DNA of 64,000 nt. It comes from Roseomonas sp. AR75. Its GTDB lineage: Bacteria; Pseudomonadota; Alphaproteobacteria; Acetobacterales; Acetobacteraceae. Below, piece by piece: positions 34,652 through 43,737 of the stretch. The stretch spans positions 496,001 to 560,000 of the forward strand of contig NZ_STGB01000006.1 in the NCBI RefSeq assembly GCF_005222815.1, written 5' to 3'. The notes below the pieces were generated by a model that ran no database searches, was not told the origin of the DNA, and saw only the letters and a list, made by a program, of their open reading frames with translations. A program made the translations under genes and the position numbers. Numbering within the stretch: position 1 is the stretch's first letter; each line of letters begins with the position of its first letter.

Positions 34652-35521
34652 CTACCGCGCTCGCGTCGTCGCCAGCCACACGCCGGCCAGCACGATCGCG
34701 CCGCCTGTCAGCACTAGCGCCGAGGGCATCTCGCCCAGCAGCAGCGCGCCGACGGCCGCCGCGAAGGGGGGCTGCAGGTAGCCGACCATGGAGGCGTCGG
34801 TGACGCGCGCCCGCGCCAGCAGGCTCAGGAACATGGTCAGCGGCACGGCCGAGGCGAAGATGCCGAGCAGCGCGATCACCAGCAGCGTCTCCACGGGCAC
34901 GGCATAGGCGCCGGCCGGGGCCAGGGGCAGCGAGATCAGCAGCGCCGCGCCGCCGGAGACCAGCTGCTGCCCCAGGGCAAGCTGCGCGGGCGATTCGGGC
35001 CGCACCCGCCGCGCATAGATCGTACCCAGCGCGTAGGAGAAGCCGGAGAGCAGCACCATCAGCCCGCCGGTGAAGGAGGCGCGGCCCGCCAGCGCGTCCG
35101 GCCCCAGCAGCACGGCAATGCCGGCGAAGCCCACCAGCAGCCCTGCCACGGCGCGCCGCCCCGGCCGTTCCTCCCGCAGCAGCGCCACGGTCAGCAGCGC
35201 CACGATCAGCGGCGTCGCGGCATGGATCAGCGCGGCCGGCGCCGCCTCGATCCGGCCGAGCGCATAGGCGGTGAGGAGATTCGGGACCCAGCCATTCGTC
35301 GTGCCGAGCAGCAGCCAGTCCCGCAGCCGCAGCCGCCCGCCGAGCTGTCGTGTGACCAGCAGGAAGGCCAGCACGCCGGCCGCCGCGAACAGCCCGCGCA
35401 GCGCGGCCAGCGCCAGAGGCGACATGTCCATCGCCACCATGCGCAGCAGCGGGAAGGACGACCCCCAGAGCCCCCCGATGACGAGAAGCCGCCACCAGAG
35501 CGCCGGACCCGTCAGGGTCAT
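34652..35521 (-). CDS. EamA/DMT family transporter
   Basis: 289 aa, ten membrane helices in two EamA repeats. Typical stretches include IGGLWGSSFPLLRMVAM at helix 1 and VALLREERPGRRAVAGLLVG at the end of the first repeat. The second repeat ends with GEMPSALVLTGGAIVLAGVW. Such proteins export amino acids, nucleobases or metabolites. The ATG overlaps the mltG stop (ATGA), so it is translated in the mltG transcript even though it is not a usual member of that operon. Substrate unknown. Confidence 0.93.
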   Translation of the reverse strand: MTLTGPALWWRLLVIGGLWGSSFPLLRMVAMDMSPLALAALRGLFAAAGVLAFLLVTRQLGGRLRLRDWLLLGTTNGWVPNLLTAYALGRIEAAPAALIHAATPLIVALLTVALLREERPGRRAVAGLLVGFAGIAVLLGPDALAGRASFTGGLMVLLSGFSYALGTIYARRVRPESPAQLALGQQLVSGGAALLISLPLAPAGAYAVPVETLLVIALLGIFASAVPLTMFLSLLARARVTDASMVGYLQPPFAAAVGALLLGEMPSALVLTGGAIVLAGVWLATTRAR

Positions 35522-36504
35522 CGCGTGCCGCCGGCGTTCCTCTGCCGCTCGATCTCGCGCCAGCGGGCGACGTTGCGGTTGTGGTCGTCCAGCGTGCGCG
35601 CGAAGGCATGGCCGCCGCTGCCATCGGCGACGAAATACAGGAACTCCGTGTCCTCTGGGTTCAGCACGGCGCGCAGCGCATCGCGGCCTGGGCTGGCGAT
35701 CGGGCCGGGCGGCAGGCCGCGGGTGCGATAGGTGTTGAAGGGGTGGTCGCGGTCGAGGTCGGCACGGGTCAGCGGCCGGTCCAGCACGCCGCCATCGGCG
35801 GCGGCATAGGCGACGGTGGGGTCGGATTGCAGCGGCATGCCCCGCCGCAGCCGGTTGATGAAGACGCCGGCGACCTTGCCGCGCTCCTCCGCCTTGCCGG
35901 TCTCGCGTTCCACGATGGAGGCCAGGATCACCGCCTGGCGCGGCGTCACCAGCGGCAGGTTGGGCTGCCGCGCCGCCCAGAGCTCGGCCAGCGCCGCATC
36001 CATCGCCTGGTCGGCGCGGCGGACGACCGCGGCGCGCGAATCGCCCCACTGATAGGCGTAGGTCTCCGGCAGGATCTGGCCTTCGTCGAAGCGCGGCATG
36101 GCGCCGGTCAGCCCCTCGGCGCGCTCCAGGATGGCGGTGATCTGGCCGACGGTGAGGCCCTCGGGGATGGTCAGGCGGCGCTGCACGGGGCGGGCGGTGC
36201 GCAGCACCGCCAGCACCTCCTGCAGGCTGGCGCCGGCGGGGAAGACGAACTCCGCGGCGCGCAGCGCGCCCTGGCTTCGCGTCGCCCAGGCAGCGACGAG
36301 GAATTCACGCTGGTCCGCGATCACGCCGCGCTCGGCCAGCGCGCCGGCGATGGCCGTCAGCCCGCCCCGCGGCACCACCATCTGCGTCGGCTCGGCCAGC
36401 GGTCCGGGCGCGACATAGGCGCGCTGCGCAAACCACCAGCCGCCTGCGCCGAGGCCGGCAAGCAACAGGAGGAGGATGACGAGGACGGAGGAAAGGCGAC
36501 GCAT
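35518..36504 (-). CDS. mltG: Endolytic murein transglycosylase
   Basis: 328 aa. One N-terminal membrane helix (SSVLVILLLLLAGLGAGGWW) with the rest periplasmic. The YceG/MltG catalytic region is at ILASIVERETG, Glu199/Glu201. The LPETYAY and SDPTVAYA blocks, and PGPIASPGRDALRAVLNP, are conserved. It cleaves nascent glycan strands and sets their length. In most alphaproteobacteria it directly follows fabF; here a PEP-CTERM gene and a hairpin lie between. Its stop overlaps the DMT transporter start. Confidence 0.95.
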   Translation of the reverse strand: MRRLSSVLVILLLLLAGLGAGGWWFAQRAYVAPGPLAEPTQMVVPRGGLTAIAGALAERGVIADQREFLVAAWATRSQGALRAAEFVFPAGASLQEVLAVLRTARPVQRRLTIPEGLTVGQITAILERAEGLTGAMPRFDEGQILPETYAYQWGDSRAAVVRRADQAMDAALAELWAARQPNLPLVTPRQAVILASIVERETGKAEERGKVAGVFINRLRRGMPLQSDPTVAYAAADGGVLDRPLTRADLDRDHPFNTYRTRGLPPGPIASPGRDALRAVLNPEDTEFLYFVADGSGGHAFARTLDDHNRNVARWREIERQRNAGGTR

Positions 36505-36525
36505 GCGCCCTGTCCTCTGGCCGTC

Positions 36526-36558
36526 GCGGCGCCGGGTGGCAAGGGGCGCCGGCGCCGC
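36526..36558. terminator. Hairpin between the PEP-CTERM gene and mltG
   Basis: GCGGCGCCGG (36526-36535), a 13-nt loop, and CCGGCGCCGC (36549-36558). A perfect 10-bp stem 43 nt downstream of the PEP-CTERM gene (minus strand). It may end that transcript before mltG. No T-run. Confidence 0.5.
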
Positions 36559-36600
36559 TTCGTGTAACGTGTGGTCGTCCGCTCGCCGGCCTGGCCTGCG

Positions 36601-37668
36601 TCAGCCTGCCTTGCGCGGGTGCCGTCGGCGCTGCGCGAGAAGCAGGACACCGGTGGCCAGCAGGACGAGCGAGCCCGGCTCCGGCACGCCGACAGGGTTG
36701 CCGTTCTCGTCGGTGAGCCACTGGATCTGGATCTGCCCATCGCCGAAGATATTGCCGCCCGCCGTCGCGAAGAAATCCAGCGCGAATTGCGGGTTGTACC
36801 ACGAACTGCCCCCGCCACCGGCGCCGCCGTCGGAGGACAGGAAGTTGCCCTGCCCGCCGCCGCCGCCGCCGCTGTAGCCGCCGCCCCCGCCACTGCCGGC
36901 GCCGTCGATGAAGCTGCAGGCGCCGGCGCCGCCGCCGCCGAAGCCGCCGGCTGCGCCGATGCAGCCGCCCGGTCCGCCCGGTGTCCCGCCGGCGCCGCCG
37001 TTGAGGAAGCTCAGCCCGCCCGTGGAGGTCGGCCCGTTGCCGCCGTCGCCGGAGAATCCACCCCCGCCGGCGCCGCCGCCGGCTGCCGTCGCGCCGCCCC
37101 CGCCGGTGCCGGCCGTACCGCCGGCACCGGCGCCATCCTGCTTCCCTGCGCCGCTCGGGACGCCGGGACTGTCCTCCACGGCGCGTCCGTCCTGGCCTCC
37201 GAACTCGCTTGGTCCGCCGCTGCCGCCGCCCGCGATCAACAGCGGCACGGGACCGCCTCCGCCGCGCTGCAGCACGATGAAGCTGCCGCCGCCCCCACCG
37301 CCGGCAAAGGGGATCGCCGTGCCGGGCTGCGGCGGCACCGACTGGCCTCGGCCGCCGACGAGGATCGTCAGGACGTCGCCTGCTTCAAGGAGAAACCGGC
37401 CGGCGATCACCGCGCCTTTCCCGCCGGGGTAGATATCCGTGGGTGGACCTTCGATCGAACCGTCTCCGCCATCCGCGCCATAGGCAATGAGGCGGTAGGT
37501 CCCGGCGTAGGGGATGGTGCAGGACTGCATGGCGCCGGTGTAGGTGAAGCCCACGTTGATCGGGCCTCCGACGCAGTAATTGACCGGCCCTGCTTCGGCC
37601 CGCCCAGCCGCGATGAGGACAGCAGGTACCAGCAGGCCCACGGCCGCCAGGCCATGCAGGATGCGCAT
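36601..37668 (-). CDS. Glycine-rich PEP-CTERM exported protein
   Basis: 355 aa. Signal peptide MRILHGLAAVGLLVPAVLIA. A ~70-residue folded start is followed by a long Gly-rich region (about residues 120-300) with runs such as AGGGAGGGGFSGDGGNG. The C-terminus has the sorting signal GVPEPGSLVLLATGVLLLAQ followed by an Arg cluster, the PEP-CTERM motif recognised by exosortase. It is probably cell-surface or matrix material. No exosortase gene is in the window. GGGAGA precedes the ATG. The gene sits between mltG and fabF, a place usually empty. Confidence 0.88.
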   Translation of the reverse strand: MRILHGLAAVGLLVPAVLIAAGRAEAGPVNYCVGGPINVGFTYTGAMQSCTIPYAGTYRLIAYGADGGDGSIEGPPTDIYPGGKGAVIAGRFLLEAGDVLTILVGGRGQSVPPQPGTAIPFAGGGGGGSFIVLQRGGGGPVPLLIAGGGSGGPSEFGGQDGRAVEDSPGVPSGAGKQDGAGAGGTAGTGGGGATAAGGGAGGGGFSGDGGNGPTSTGGLSFLNGGAGGTPGGPGGCIGAAGGFGGGGAGACSFIDGAGSGGGGGYSGGGGGGQGNFLSSDGGAGGGGSSWYNPQFALDFFATAGGNIFGDGQIQIQWLTDENGNPVGVPEPGSLVLLATGVLLLAQRRRHPRKAG

Positions 37669-37829
37669 GCAATGTCTCCCGGTCCGGGTCCGGCAGACCC
37701 GATGCGGGCATGACACTAGATGCCGTTGCGAGAGCGCGACAAGCAGCCTGCGGTTGCACGTCGACGCCGGGCGCTGGCGGCCATCACGCGCGCGGCGCAC
37801 GCCGCGCGCGACAGCGTAAGAAAGCCGCG

Positions 37830-39113
37830 CTACGCGGCGCGGCGGAACACGATGCTGGCGTTGGTGCCGCCGAAGCCGAAGCTGTTCGACAGCGCGACCT
37901 CGATCTTCCGCTCCTGCGCCTGATTCGCCACGCGGTCGATCGGGCTCTCGCGAGAGGGATTGTCCAGGTTGAGTGTCGGCGGGGCGATGCCGTCGCGGAT
38001 CGCCATGATGGAGAAGATGCCCTCCACGGCACCCGCGGCACCCAGCAGGTGGCCGACGGCCGACTTGGTCGAGGACATCGCGAGCCCCTTCGCCGCGTCG
38101 CCCCAGAGCCGCTCGACCGCGCCCAGTTCGATGTCGTCGCCCATCGGCGTGGAGGTGCCGTGCGCGTTCACGTACTGCACCTGGTCCGGCCGCACGCCGG
38201 CCGAAGCGAGCGCCGCCCGCATCGAGCGATAGGCGCCATCGCCGTCCTCGCTTGGCGCGGTGATGTGGTGCGCGTCGCCGGACATGCCGTAGCCCACCAC
38301 CTCGGCGTAGATCTTCGCGCCGCGCTTCTTCGCGTGCTCGTATTCCTCGAGCACCACCACGCCCGCGCCCTCGCCCATGACGAAGCCGTCGCGGTCCTTG
38401 TCCCAGGGGCGGGAGGCCTTGGTCGGCGTGTCGTTGAAGGCGGTGGAAAGCGCGCGGGAGGCGCAGAAGCCGGCCATGCCGATCTCGCTGACCGCCGCCT
38501 CGGCGCCGCCGGCGACCATCACGTCGGCATCGCCGAGCGCGATCAGCCGGGCCGCGTCGCCGAGCGCATGCACGCCGGTGGCGCAGGCCGTGACCACGGA
38601 ATGGTTCGGTCCCTTGAAGCCGTAGCGGATCGAGACATGGCCGGAGGCCAGGTTGATGAGCGCGGAGGGGATGAAGAAGGGCGAGAGGCGGCGCGTCTTG
38701 CCCTGGAAGATCTGCACCGACGCCTCGTAGATGGTCGGCAGCCCGCCGATGCCGGAGCCGATCATCACGCCGGTGCGGACGCGGGATTCCTCGTCCTCCG
38801 GCAGCCAGCCGGCGTCCTGCACCGCTTCCTCCGCCGCGACGAGCGCGAGCTGGATGAAGCGGTCCATCTTCTTGACGTCCTTGACCGGGATCCACTCCGC
38901 GACGTCAAGCTTGCCCTCGGATTTCGGCCCCTGCGGCACCTGGCCGGCGACCTTCGATGGCAGCGCGCTGACATCGAAGGACTGGATGGCGCCGAGGCCG
39001 GATTCACCGGCCGTCATGCGCTTCCAGACATGCTCCACGCCGAGCCCGAGCGGGCAGGCGATTCCCATGCCCGTGACAACGACGCGCCGGGGCGCCGCAA
39101 GATGACCGAACAC
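37830..39113 (-). CDS. fabF: Beta-ketoacyl-ACP synthase II
   Basis: 427 aa from a GTG with GGGGGAAA upstream. The catalytic triad is Cys177 (VTACATGVHALG), His318 (NAHGTSTPMGD) and His355 (KSAVGHLLGAAGAV). It elongates fatty acids by condensing malonyl-ACP with acyl-ACP. It follows acpP with a 40-nt gap, the usual order. Confidence 0.98.
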   Translation of the reverse strand: MFGHLAAPRRVVVTGMGIACPLGLGVEHVWKRMTAGESGLGAIQSFDVSALPSKVAGQVPQGPKSEGKLDVAEWIPVKDVKKMDRFIQLALVAAEEAVQDAGWLPEDEESRVRTGVMIGSGIGGLPTIYEASVQIFQGKTRRLSPFFIPSALINLASGHVSIRYGFKGPNHSVVTACATGVHALGDAARLIALGDADVMVAGGAEAAVSEIGMAGFCASRALSTAFNDTPTKASRPWDKDRDGFVMGEGAGVVVLEEYEHAKKRGAKIYAEVVGYGMSGDAHHITAPSEDGDGAYRSMRAALASAGVRPDQVQYVNAHGTSTPMGDDIELGAVERLWGDAAKGLAMSSTKSAVGHLLGAAGAVEGIFSIMAIRDGIAPPTLNLDNPSRESPIDRVANQAQERKIEVALSNSFGFGGTNASIVFRRAA

Positions 39114-39153
39114 GCCCGATTTCCCCCTGCCTTGCCGTGCGAAAGCGGGCGGC

Positions 39154-39393
39154 TCAGGCCGCCTTCTGCTTCTCGATGTAGTCGATCGCGTCCTTGACGG
39201 TGGTGATCTTCTCGGCGGCGTCGTCCGGGATCTCGACCCCGAAGGCCTCCTCGAACGCCATGACCAGCTCGACCGTGTCGAGGCTGTCGGCGCCGAGGTC
39301 GTCGATGAAGGACGCCTCCGGCGTGACCTTCGCCTCTTCCACGCCGAGGTGCTCCACGACGATCTTCTTCACCTTCTCCGCGGTGTCGCTCAT
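39154..39393 (-). CDS. acpP: Acyl carrier protein
   Basis: 79 aa, acidic. Ser37 in DDLGADSLDTVELVM is the 4'-phosphopantetheine site. The length and sequence (GVEIPDDAAEKITTVKDAID) are those of the housekeeping ACP for fatty acid synthesis. AGGAGAG lies upstream of the ATG. It is followed by fabF on the same strand. fabG and fabD, its usual upstream partners, are 2.6 kb away past three plus-strand genes. Confidence 0.99.
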   Translation of the reverse strand: MSDTAEKVKKIVVEHLGVEEAKVTPEASFIDDLGADSLDTVELVMAFEEAFGVEIPDDAAEKITTVKDAIDYIEKQKAA

Positions 39394-39675
39394 GGACCGG
39401 GGTCTCTCCTGCTGCGGTCGTGCCGTGCCCGCCTGGTGCGGGGCGGTTCCTTGTAGGCTGTCCGAAACGCCATGCCGAGCCTGCGGGCGCGGCCGCCCGG
39501 GACCGGGAGGCCGGGGCGGCGCGGCTCTAACATGGAAGCGTCACTTGGCCTAGGCGCGCGCGATGTGCAAGCGGTCGTGTCCAACTCCCGGGGGCGCCGG
39601 CCCCACCCCCCCGCGCCGCAGCCTTCCGGACCATTGGACGCTGGATGCCGGCTGCCGTAGCGTAAATGCCGGCCG
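39394..39675. other. Intergenic region between acpP and the AraC regulator
   Basis: 282 bp between divergent genes. It should hold the acpP promoter and that of the regulator, but I see no clear -10/-35 pair and no hairpin strong enough to report. Short open frames in it have no ribosome site. Confidence 0.4.
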
Positions 39676-40623
39676 ATGCAAGTAATGACCCTGCCCTCCG
39701 TGCTGCGCGTCCGGCCCGGCGAGAGCCATCCCGGCCGGGACGGGCTGTTCGGGCGCGTGCACGCCTTCCGGCTGGTGCCGGGGCGCGAGGGCAGCATGGA
39801 GGTGCGCACAGTCCAGCTCGGCGCGGCCACCATCGGGATCGTCGAGTCGGTGGGCCATGACATCGCGCTCGACGAGCCGGCCCGCCTCACCTTCCTTGTG
39901 CCGCTTGCCGGCGGGCTTGGCGTGGATGCCGGGCGTGGCCGGCTGGAGGCGCGGTCGGGCGGCGGCCTTCTGCTCGGCACCGGCCATCGTTCCACGCAGG
40001 TGCGGGCGCCGCGATCGGGCCTGTTCCGGGCGCTGGTCGCGATGACGCCGTGCCGGTCCGACCCCGATGGCGGTCCGGCGGAGACGCCGTTCCGGACCGT
40101 GCCGCGGCTCGGCGCGGAACCGGCGGCGCGCGCGCTGACCGCCTATCTGCACTACCTCGCCCGGGAGCTTGTCCGGCCGGACGGTGCGCTGAAGCGCCCC
40201 ACGACCCGCCGCGCCGCGGGGGCGCTGATCCTCGACCTGATGGCCGAGCTGGACCAGGTCGGGGCCGGGACGCCAGCGTCCGGATCAGGCGCGGCCGAAG
40301 GCCGGGTTCGCCTGGCCGAAGGCTACATGGAGGCGAGGGCGGGGGACGAATTGACGATGGCCGAGGTGGCGCGCGCGGCGGGCATCGGGGTGCGGGCGCT
40401 GCAACTGGATTTCCAGCGCATCCGGGGCATGTCGCCGCGGGCGGTCCTGCACCGCTTCAGGCTGGAACGCGCCTATGCCCGCCTCCTTGCCGGCGATCCC
40501 GCGACGACGGTGACGGACATCGCCCTGCTCTGCGGCTTCACCCATCTCGGCCGCTTCGCGGCGTCCTATCGCGCCCGATTCGGCGAGACCCCCTCCGAGA
40601 CGCTGGCGCGCGGGCGGCGCTGA
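39676..40623 (+). CDS. AraC family transcriptional regulator
   Basis: 315 aa. The C-terminal ~100 residues form the two-helix-turn-helix AraC/XylS DNA-binding domain: LTMAEVARAAGIGVRALQLD and TVTDIALLCGFTHLGRFAAS, then YRARFGETPSETLARGRR. The N-terminal ~200 residues are of the AraC_binding_2 / cupin type (VGHDIALDEPARLTFLVPLA). Effector and targets unknown. It is upstream of two genes for exported proteins, on the same strand, and may regulate them. ATG at 39676; one at 39685 is possible. Confidence 0.92.
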   Translation: MQVMTLPSVLRVRPGESHPGRDGLFGRVHAFRLVPGREGSMEVRTVQLGAATIGIVESVGHDIALDEPARLTFLVPLAGGLGVDAGRGRLEARSGGGLLLGTGHRSTQVRAPRSGLFRALVAMTPCRSDPDGGPAETPFRTVPRLGAEPAARALTAYLHYLARELVRPDGALKRPTTRRAAGALILDLMAELDQVGAGTPASGSGAAEGRVRLAEGYMEARAGDELTMAEVARAAGIGVRALQLDFQRIRGMSPRAVLHRFRLERAYARLLAGDPATTVTDIALLCGFTHLGRFAASYRARFGETPSETLARGRR

Positions 40624-40768
40624 TCCGCGCCGATTCGCTTTGCGGACAGGCCGCTTCGCAAAGCGGATTTCCGGCTCCCGCGCGGCCTGCCAGACCTTCC
40701 GCAACGGGTTCTGCACGGTGCCGGATCGGCCGGCAGGGTGCGGCCCTGACGAAGGGATGGGCCACGCC

Positions 40769-41122
40769 ATGCTGCACCGCCTCCTGCTTGCCGCCAGCCT
40801 GCTCGGTACCGGTCTCGGGCTCGTTGGCTGCAACCAGCCGCCCCCGCCTGCGGCCTCGACGCCCCCGGCCGCGGCAACGCCCGCCGCGGCCAGCGCGCCG
40901 GCCGCCCCCGCCCGCCCGGCCGCGCCCAGCGTCGCCGACCTGGTGGGCGCGCGCGGTTCCAGCGGCGAATCGGAACTGCAGTCGCGCGGCTATACGCCGG
41001 CGCGCACCCGGGGGCTCACCGCCTATTGGTGGCACCTGGGCGGCGCCTGCGTGCGGGTCGTGACCAACCAGGGCCGCTACCAGACCGTGGAGAACGTCGC
41101 TGCCTCGAATTGCGGGCACTGA
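40769..41122 (+). CDS. Small lipoprotein, Pro/Ala-rich, unknown function
   Basis: 117 aa. A lipoprotein signal MLHRLLLAASLLGTGLGLVG ends with a lipobox Cys, followed by a Pro/Ala-rich linker of about 35 residues. The C-terminal 60 residues (TAYWWHLGGACVRVVTNQG) look folded, with a second and third Cys that could pair. The ATG at 40769 has GAAGGG 12 nt upstream; an ATG at 40757 lies too close to that site. A strong hairpin follows the stop. Likely an envelope-anchored protein; no known family recognised. Confidence 0.75.
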   Translation: MLHRLLLAASLLGTGLGLVGCNQPPPPAASTPPAAATPAAASAPAAPARPAAPSVADLVGARGSSGESELQSRGYTPARTRGLTAYWWHLGGACVRVVTNQGRYQTVENVAASNCGH

Positions 41123-41129
41123 CGCAAGC

Positions 41130-41162
41130 CCCGCCATGCCGCGCCCCCCGCGGCATGGCGGG
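41130..41162 (+). terminator. Perfect 14-bp hairpin downstream of the lipoprotein gene
   Basis: CCCGCCATGCCGCG (41130-41143), loop CCCCC, then CGCGGCATGGCGGG (41149-41162). Seven bases after the stop. No T-run follows, and the next ATG is 28 nt further. It could act as a terminator or as an mRNA-stabilising structure between the two genes. Confidence 0.6.
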
Positions 41163-41190
41163 CACCCACCTTCCCCGAGGGAGCGACGCG

Positions 41191-41970
41191 ATGCGCCTGT
41201 CCGCCAGCCTGCTCGGCACGATCCTTCTGCTGCTCGGCCAGATCGCGCCGGCCGCGGCGGATGATCCGGTCCGGCATGTGCGCGTGCATTTCGAGCGCGG
41301 CACCAGCGGCGCGACCCTGAACGGCCATGTCGAGGGACGGGAGAGCATCGAATACAAGCTCAATGCCCGGCAGGGGCAGATGATGCGTGTGGACCTGCAA
41401 TCGCGCAGCACCGCCGTGTATTTCAACATCTTCGAGCCGGGGCGCCGGCCGGGCAGGGATGCCGCGCTCTTCATCGGCGAGACCGGCGGCAACAGCGCCG
41501 AGTTCCGCACCGCGCATGCAGGCGACTACCTCGTGCAGGTGTTCCTGGTCCGCGCGGCGGCGCGGCGCGGCGAGAGCGCGGCGTATTCGGTGCGCTTCGC
41601 CATCACGGGCGACAGCCCCCAGGCGCAGGCGGCGCATGCCGCGCCGCGACCCTCGACGGATGCCCGTGTGCCGGGCACCGCGTTCAACGCCACCGGCGAG
41701 ATCCCCTGCGCCCGCGAACGCGGCCAGCCGATGGGCTCCTGCCGATTCGGCGTGCGGCGGGAGGGCAACGGCAATGGCGCGATCACCGTCTTCTGGCCGG
41801 GTGGCGGGAACCGCGTGATCTTCTTCGAGGACAACACGCCGATGCGTTTCGATGAATCGCAGGCCGATGGCGGTGCCCGCATGACGGTCGGGCACGAGGC
41901 GGACCTCTATCAGGTCCGCATCGGCAACCAGCGCTTCGAGATCCCCGAGGCGGTGATGACCGGCGGCTGA
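41191..41970 (+). CDS. Secreted protein of unknown function
   Basis: 259 aa. Signal peptide MRLSASLLGTILLLLGQIAP, cleavage likely near AAADD. The first mature domain (about residues 30-140) is beta-rich and resembles inhibitor- or pre-peptidase-like beta-sandwiches (ESIEYKLNARQGQMMRVDLQ; HAGDYLVQVFLV). The second (170-255) contains GSCRFGVRREGNGNGAITVF. A short linker separates them. GAGGGAG precedes the ATG. It may share transcription with the lipoprotein upstream. No family assigned with confidence. Confidence 0.78.
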   Translation: MRLSASLLGTILLLLGQIAPAAADDPVRHVRVHFERGTSGATLNGHVEGRESIEYKLNARQGQMMRVDLQSRSTAVYFNIFEPGRRPGRDAALFIGETGGNSAEFRTAHAGDYLVQVFLVRAAARRGESAAYSVRFAITGDSPQAQAAHAAPRPSTDARVPGTAFNATGEIPCARERGQPMGSCRFGVRREGNGNGAITVFWPGGGNRVIFFEDNTPMRFDESQADGGARMTVGHEADLYQVRIGNQRFEIPEAVMTGG

Positions 41971-42020
41971 GCGCGCTGCCGACCGGCCGGATTCCGTGCT
42001 TCCGGCGGGGAGGGCGCGCC

Positions 42021-42761
42021 TCAGAACATCGCCATTCCGCCATTGACGTGGATGGTCTGCCCGGTGACCCAGCCGGCCTCGGCGCTGGCCAGGTAGACCA
42101 CCGCCGCGGCCACGTCCTCGGGATTGCCCATCTTCTGCGTGGGGATGCGCGACAGCAGCGTGGTCCGCGCCGCTTCCGGCAGCGCATCCGTCATGGCGGT
42201 CTTCACGAAGCCGGGGGCCACCACGTTCACCGTGACGCCGCGTGTCGCGACCTCCTGGGCGAGGGACTTCGACATGCCGATCAGCCCGGCCTTGGCGGCG
42301 GCGTAGTTCGCCTGGCCGGCATTGCCGGTGACGCCGACGATGGAGGCGATGGAGACCACGCGACCCCAGCGCTTCTTCATCATCCCCCGCAGCGCCGACC
42401 GCGCCAGCCGGAAGGGGGCGTTCAGATCCACCTCCAGCACCGCGTTCCAGTCGGCGTCGCCCATGCGCAGCGCCAGCATGTCCCGCGTGAAGCCGGCATT
42501 GTTGACCAGGATGTCGAGGCTGCCGGCCTCCGCCTCGATCTTCTCGACCAGCGCGGCCGGCGCGGCGGGGTCGGTCAGGTCGGCCGGCGCCACGATCACC
42601 CGCGCGCCGCCGAGCGACTCGGCCACGCGGGCCAGTTCCGCCTCGCGCCGACCGGTGATGGCGACGGTCGCGCCCTGGCCGTGCAGCGCCTTGGCGATCG
42701 CCTCGCCGATGCCGCCGGTTGCCCCCGTGACGAGGGCGACCTTGCCCGTCAGATCGAACAT
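42021..42761 (-). CDS. fabG: 3-oxoacyl-ACP reductase
   Basis: 246 aa SDR. The cofactor motif TGATGGIGEAI, the NNAG motif (ILVNNAGFTRD), and Ser140-Tyr153-Lys157 (QANYAAAKAGL) are present. It reduces 3-oxoacyl-ACP in fatty acid synthesis. It follows fabD with a 16-nt gap on the minus strand. The usual next gene, acpP, is displaced by the AraC/lipoprotein/secreted-protein insertion. Confidence 0.97.
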   Translation of the reverse strand: MFDLTGKVALVTGATGGIGEAIAKALHGQGATVAITGRREAELARVAESLGGARVIVAPADLTDPAAPAALVEKIEAEAGSLDILVNNAGFTRDMLALRMGDADWNAVLEVDLNAPFRLARSALRGMMKKRWGRVVSIASIVGVTGNAGQANYAAAKAGLIGMSKSLAQEVATRGVTVNVVAPGFVKTAMTDALPEAARTTLLSRIPTQKMGNPEDVAAAVVYLASAEAGWVTGQTIHVNGGMAMF

Positions 42762-42777
42762 GGTGCGGCCCTCCCTC

Positions 42778-43737
42778 TCAGAGCGTCTTGAGAAAAGCTT
42801 CGACATCGGCGGGCGTGCCGACGGCCTCGGCCTTCGCCTCGGGTGCGAGACGCTTCATCAGGCCGGTCAGCACCTTGCCGGAGCCGATCTCGACGAAGCG
42901 GTCGCAGCCCATGCCGGCCATCGCCAGGATGCATTCGCGCCAGCGCACCGTGCCGGTGACCTGCTTCACCAGCAGGTCGCGGATCTCCGCCGGGTCGGTC
43001 GCCTTGGCGGCGGTGACGTTGGCGACCACCGGCACGACGGGGGCGCGCATCGCCGCGCGGTCCAGCGCCTCCGCCATCACATCGGCGGCGGGCGCCATCA
43101 GGGCGGAATGGAAGGGTGCCGAGACGGGAAGCTTCATAGCCCGCTTCACCCCGGTTTCCTTCGCCTTCTCGATGGCGCGGTCCACCGCGGCGGCGGCGCC
43201 GGAGATCACGATCTGCCCGCCGCCATTGTCGTTGGCGACCTCCACCACCTCGCGCTTGCCCGTCTCGGGGTCGGTCGCGGCGGCAGCGCAGATCTCGCGC
43301 GCCTGGTCGAATTCGGCGCCGAGCAACGCGGCCATCGCGCCGGTGCCGGGCGGCGTCGCCTTCTGCATCGCCTCCCCGCGCAGGCGCAGCAGGCGCGCGG
43401 CGGTGGGGATGTCGAAGGTGCCGGCGGCGGCCAGCGCGGCGTATTCGCCGAGGGAATGGCCGGCCACCAGCGCCACCTTGTCGCGCAGCGCGAAGCCGCC
43501 TTCCTTCTCGATGACGCGCAGCACGGCGAGGGAGACCGCCATCAGCGCGGGCTGGGCATTGGCGGTGAGCGTCAGCTCCTCGGCCGGGCCCTCGAACATC
43601 AGGCGGGAGAGCTTCTGCTTGAGGGTCTCGTCCACCTCCTCGAACACCTCGCGGGCGACGGGGAAAGCGGCAGCGAGGTCGCGGCCCATGCCGGGGGCCT
43701 GGGAGCCCTGGCCGGGAAAGGTGAAGGCGAGCGCCAT
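42778..43737 (-). CDS. fabD: Malonyl-CoA:ACP transacylase
   Basis: 319 aa. Active-site Ser95 is in GHSLGEYAAL, His210 in SAPFHSALM, and the N-terminal FPGQGSQAPGMG gives the conserved Gln. It loads malonyl groups onto ACP. ATG with only a weak CAGGA upstream. In most alphaproteobacteria rpsF is next to fabD; here 8.3 kb of other genes separate them. Confidence 0.97.
   Translation of the reverse strand: MALAFTFPGQGSQAPGMGRDLAAAFPVAREVFEEVDETLKQKLSRLMFEGPAEELTLTANAQPALMAVSLAVLRVIEKEGGFALRDKVALVAGHSLGEYAALAAAGTFDIPTAARLLRLRGEAMQKATPPGTGAMAALLGAEFDQAREICAAAATDPETGKREVVEVANDNGGGQIVISGAAAAVDRAIEKAKETGVKRAMKLPVSAPFHSALMAPAADVMAEALDRAAMRAPVVPVVANVTAAKATDPAEIRDLLVKQVTGTVRWRECILAMAGMGCDRFVEIGSGKVLTGLMKRLAPEAKAEAVGTPADVEAFLKTL

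Noticed and set aside
36800..37350. Apparent tandem repeat or CRISPR-like pattern
   Set aside because: It is the coding DNA of the Gly-rich region of the PEP-CTERM protein; units are irregular and there are no spacers.
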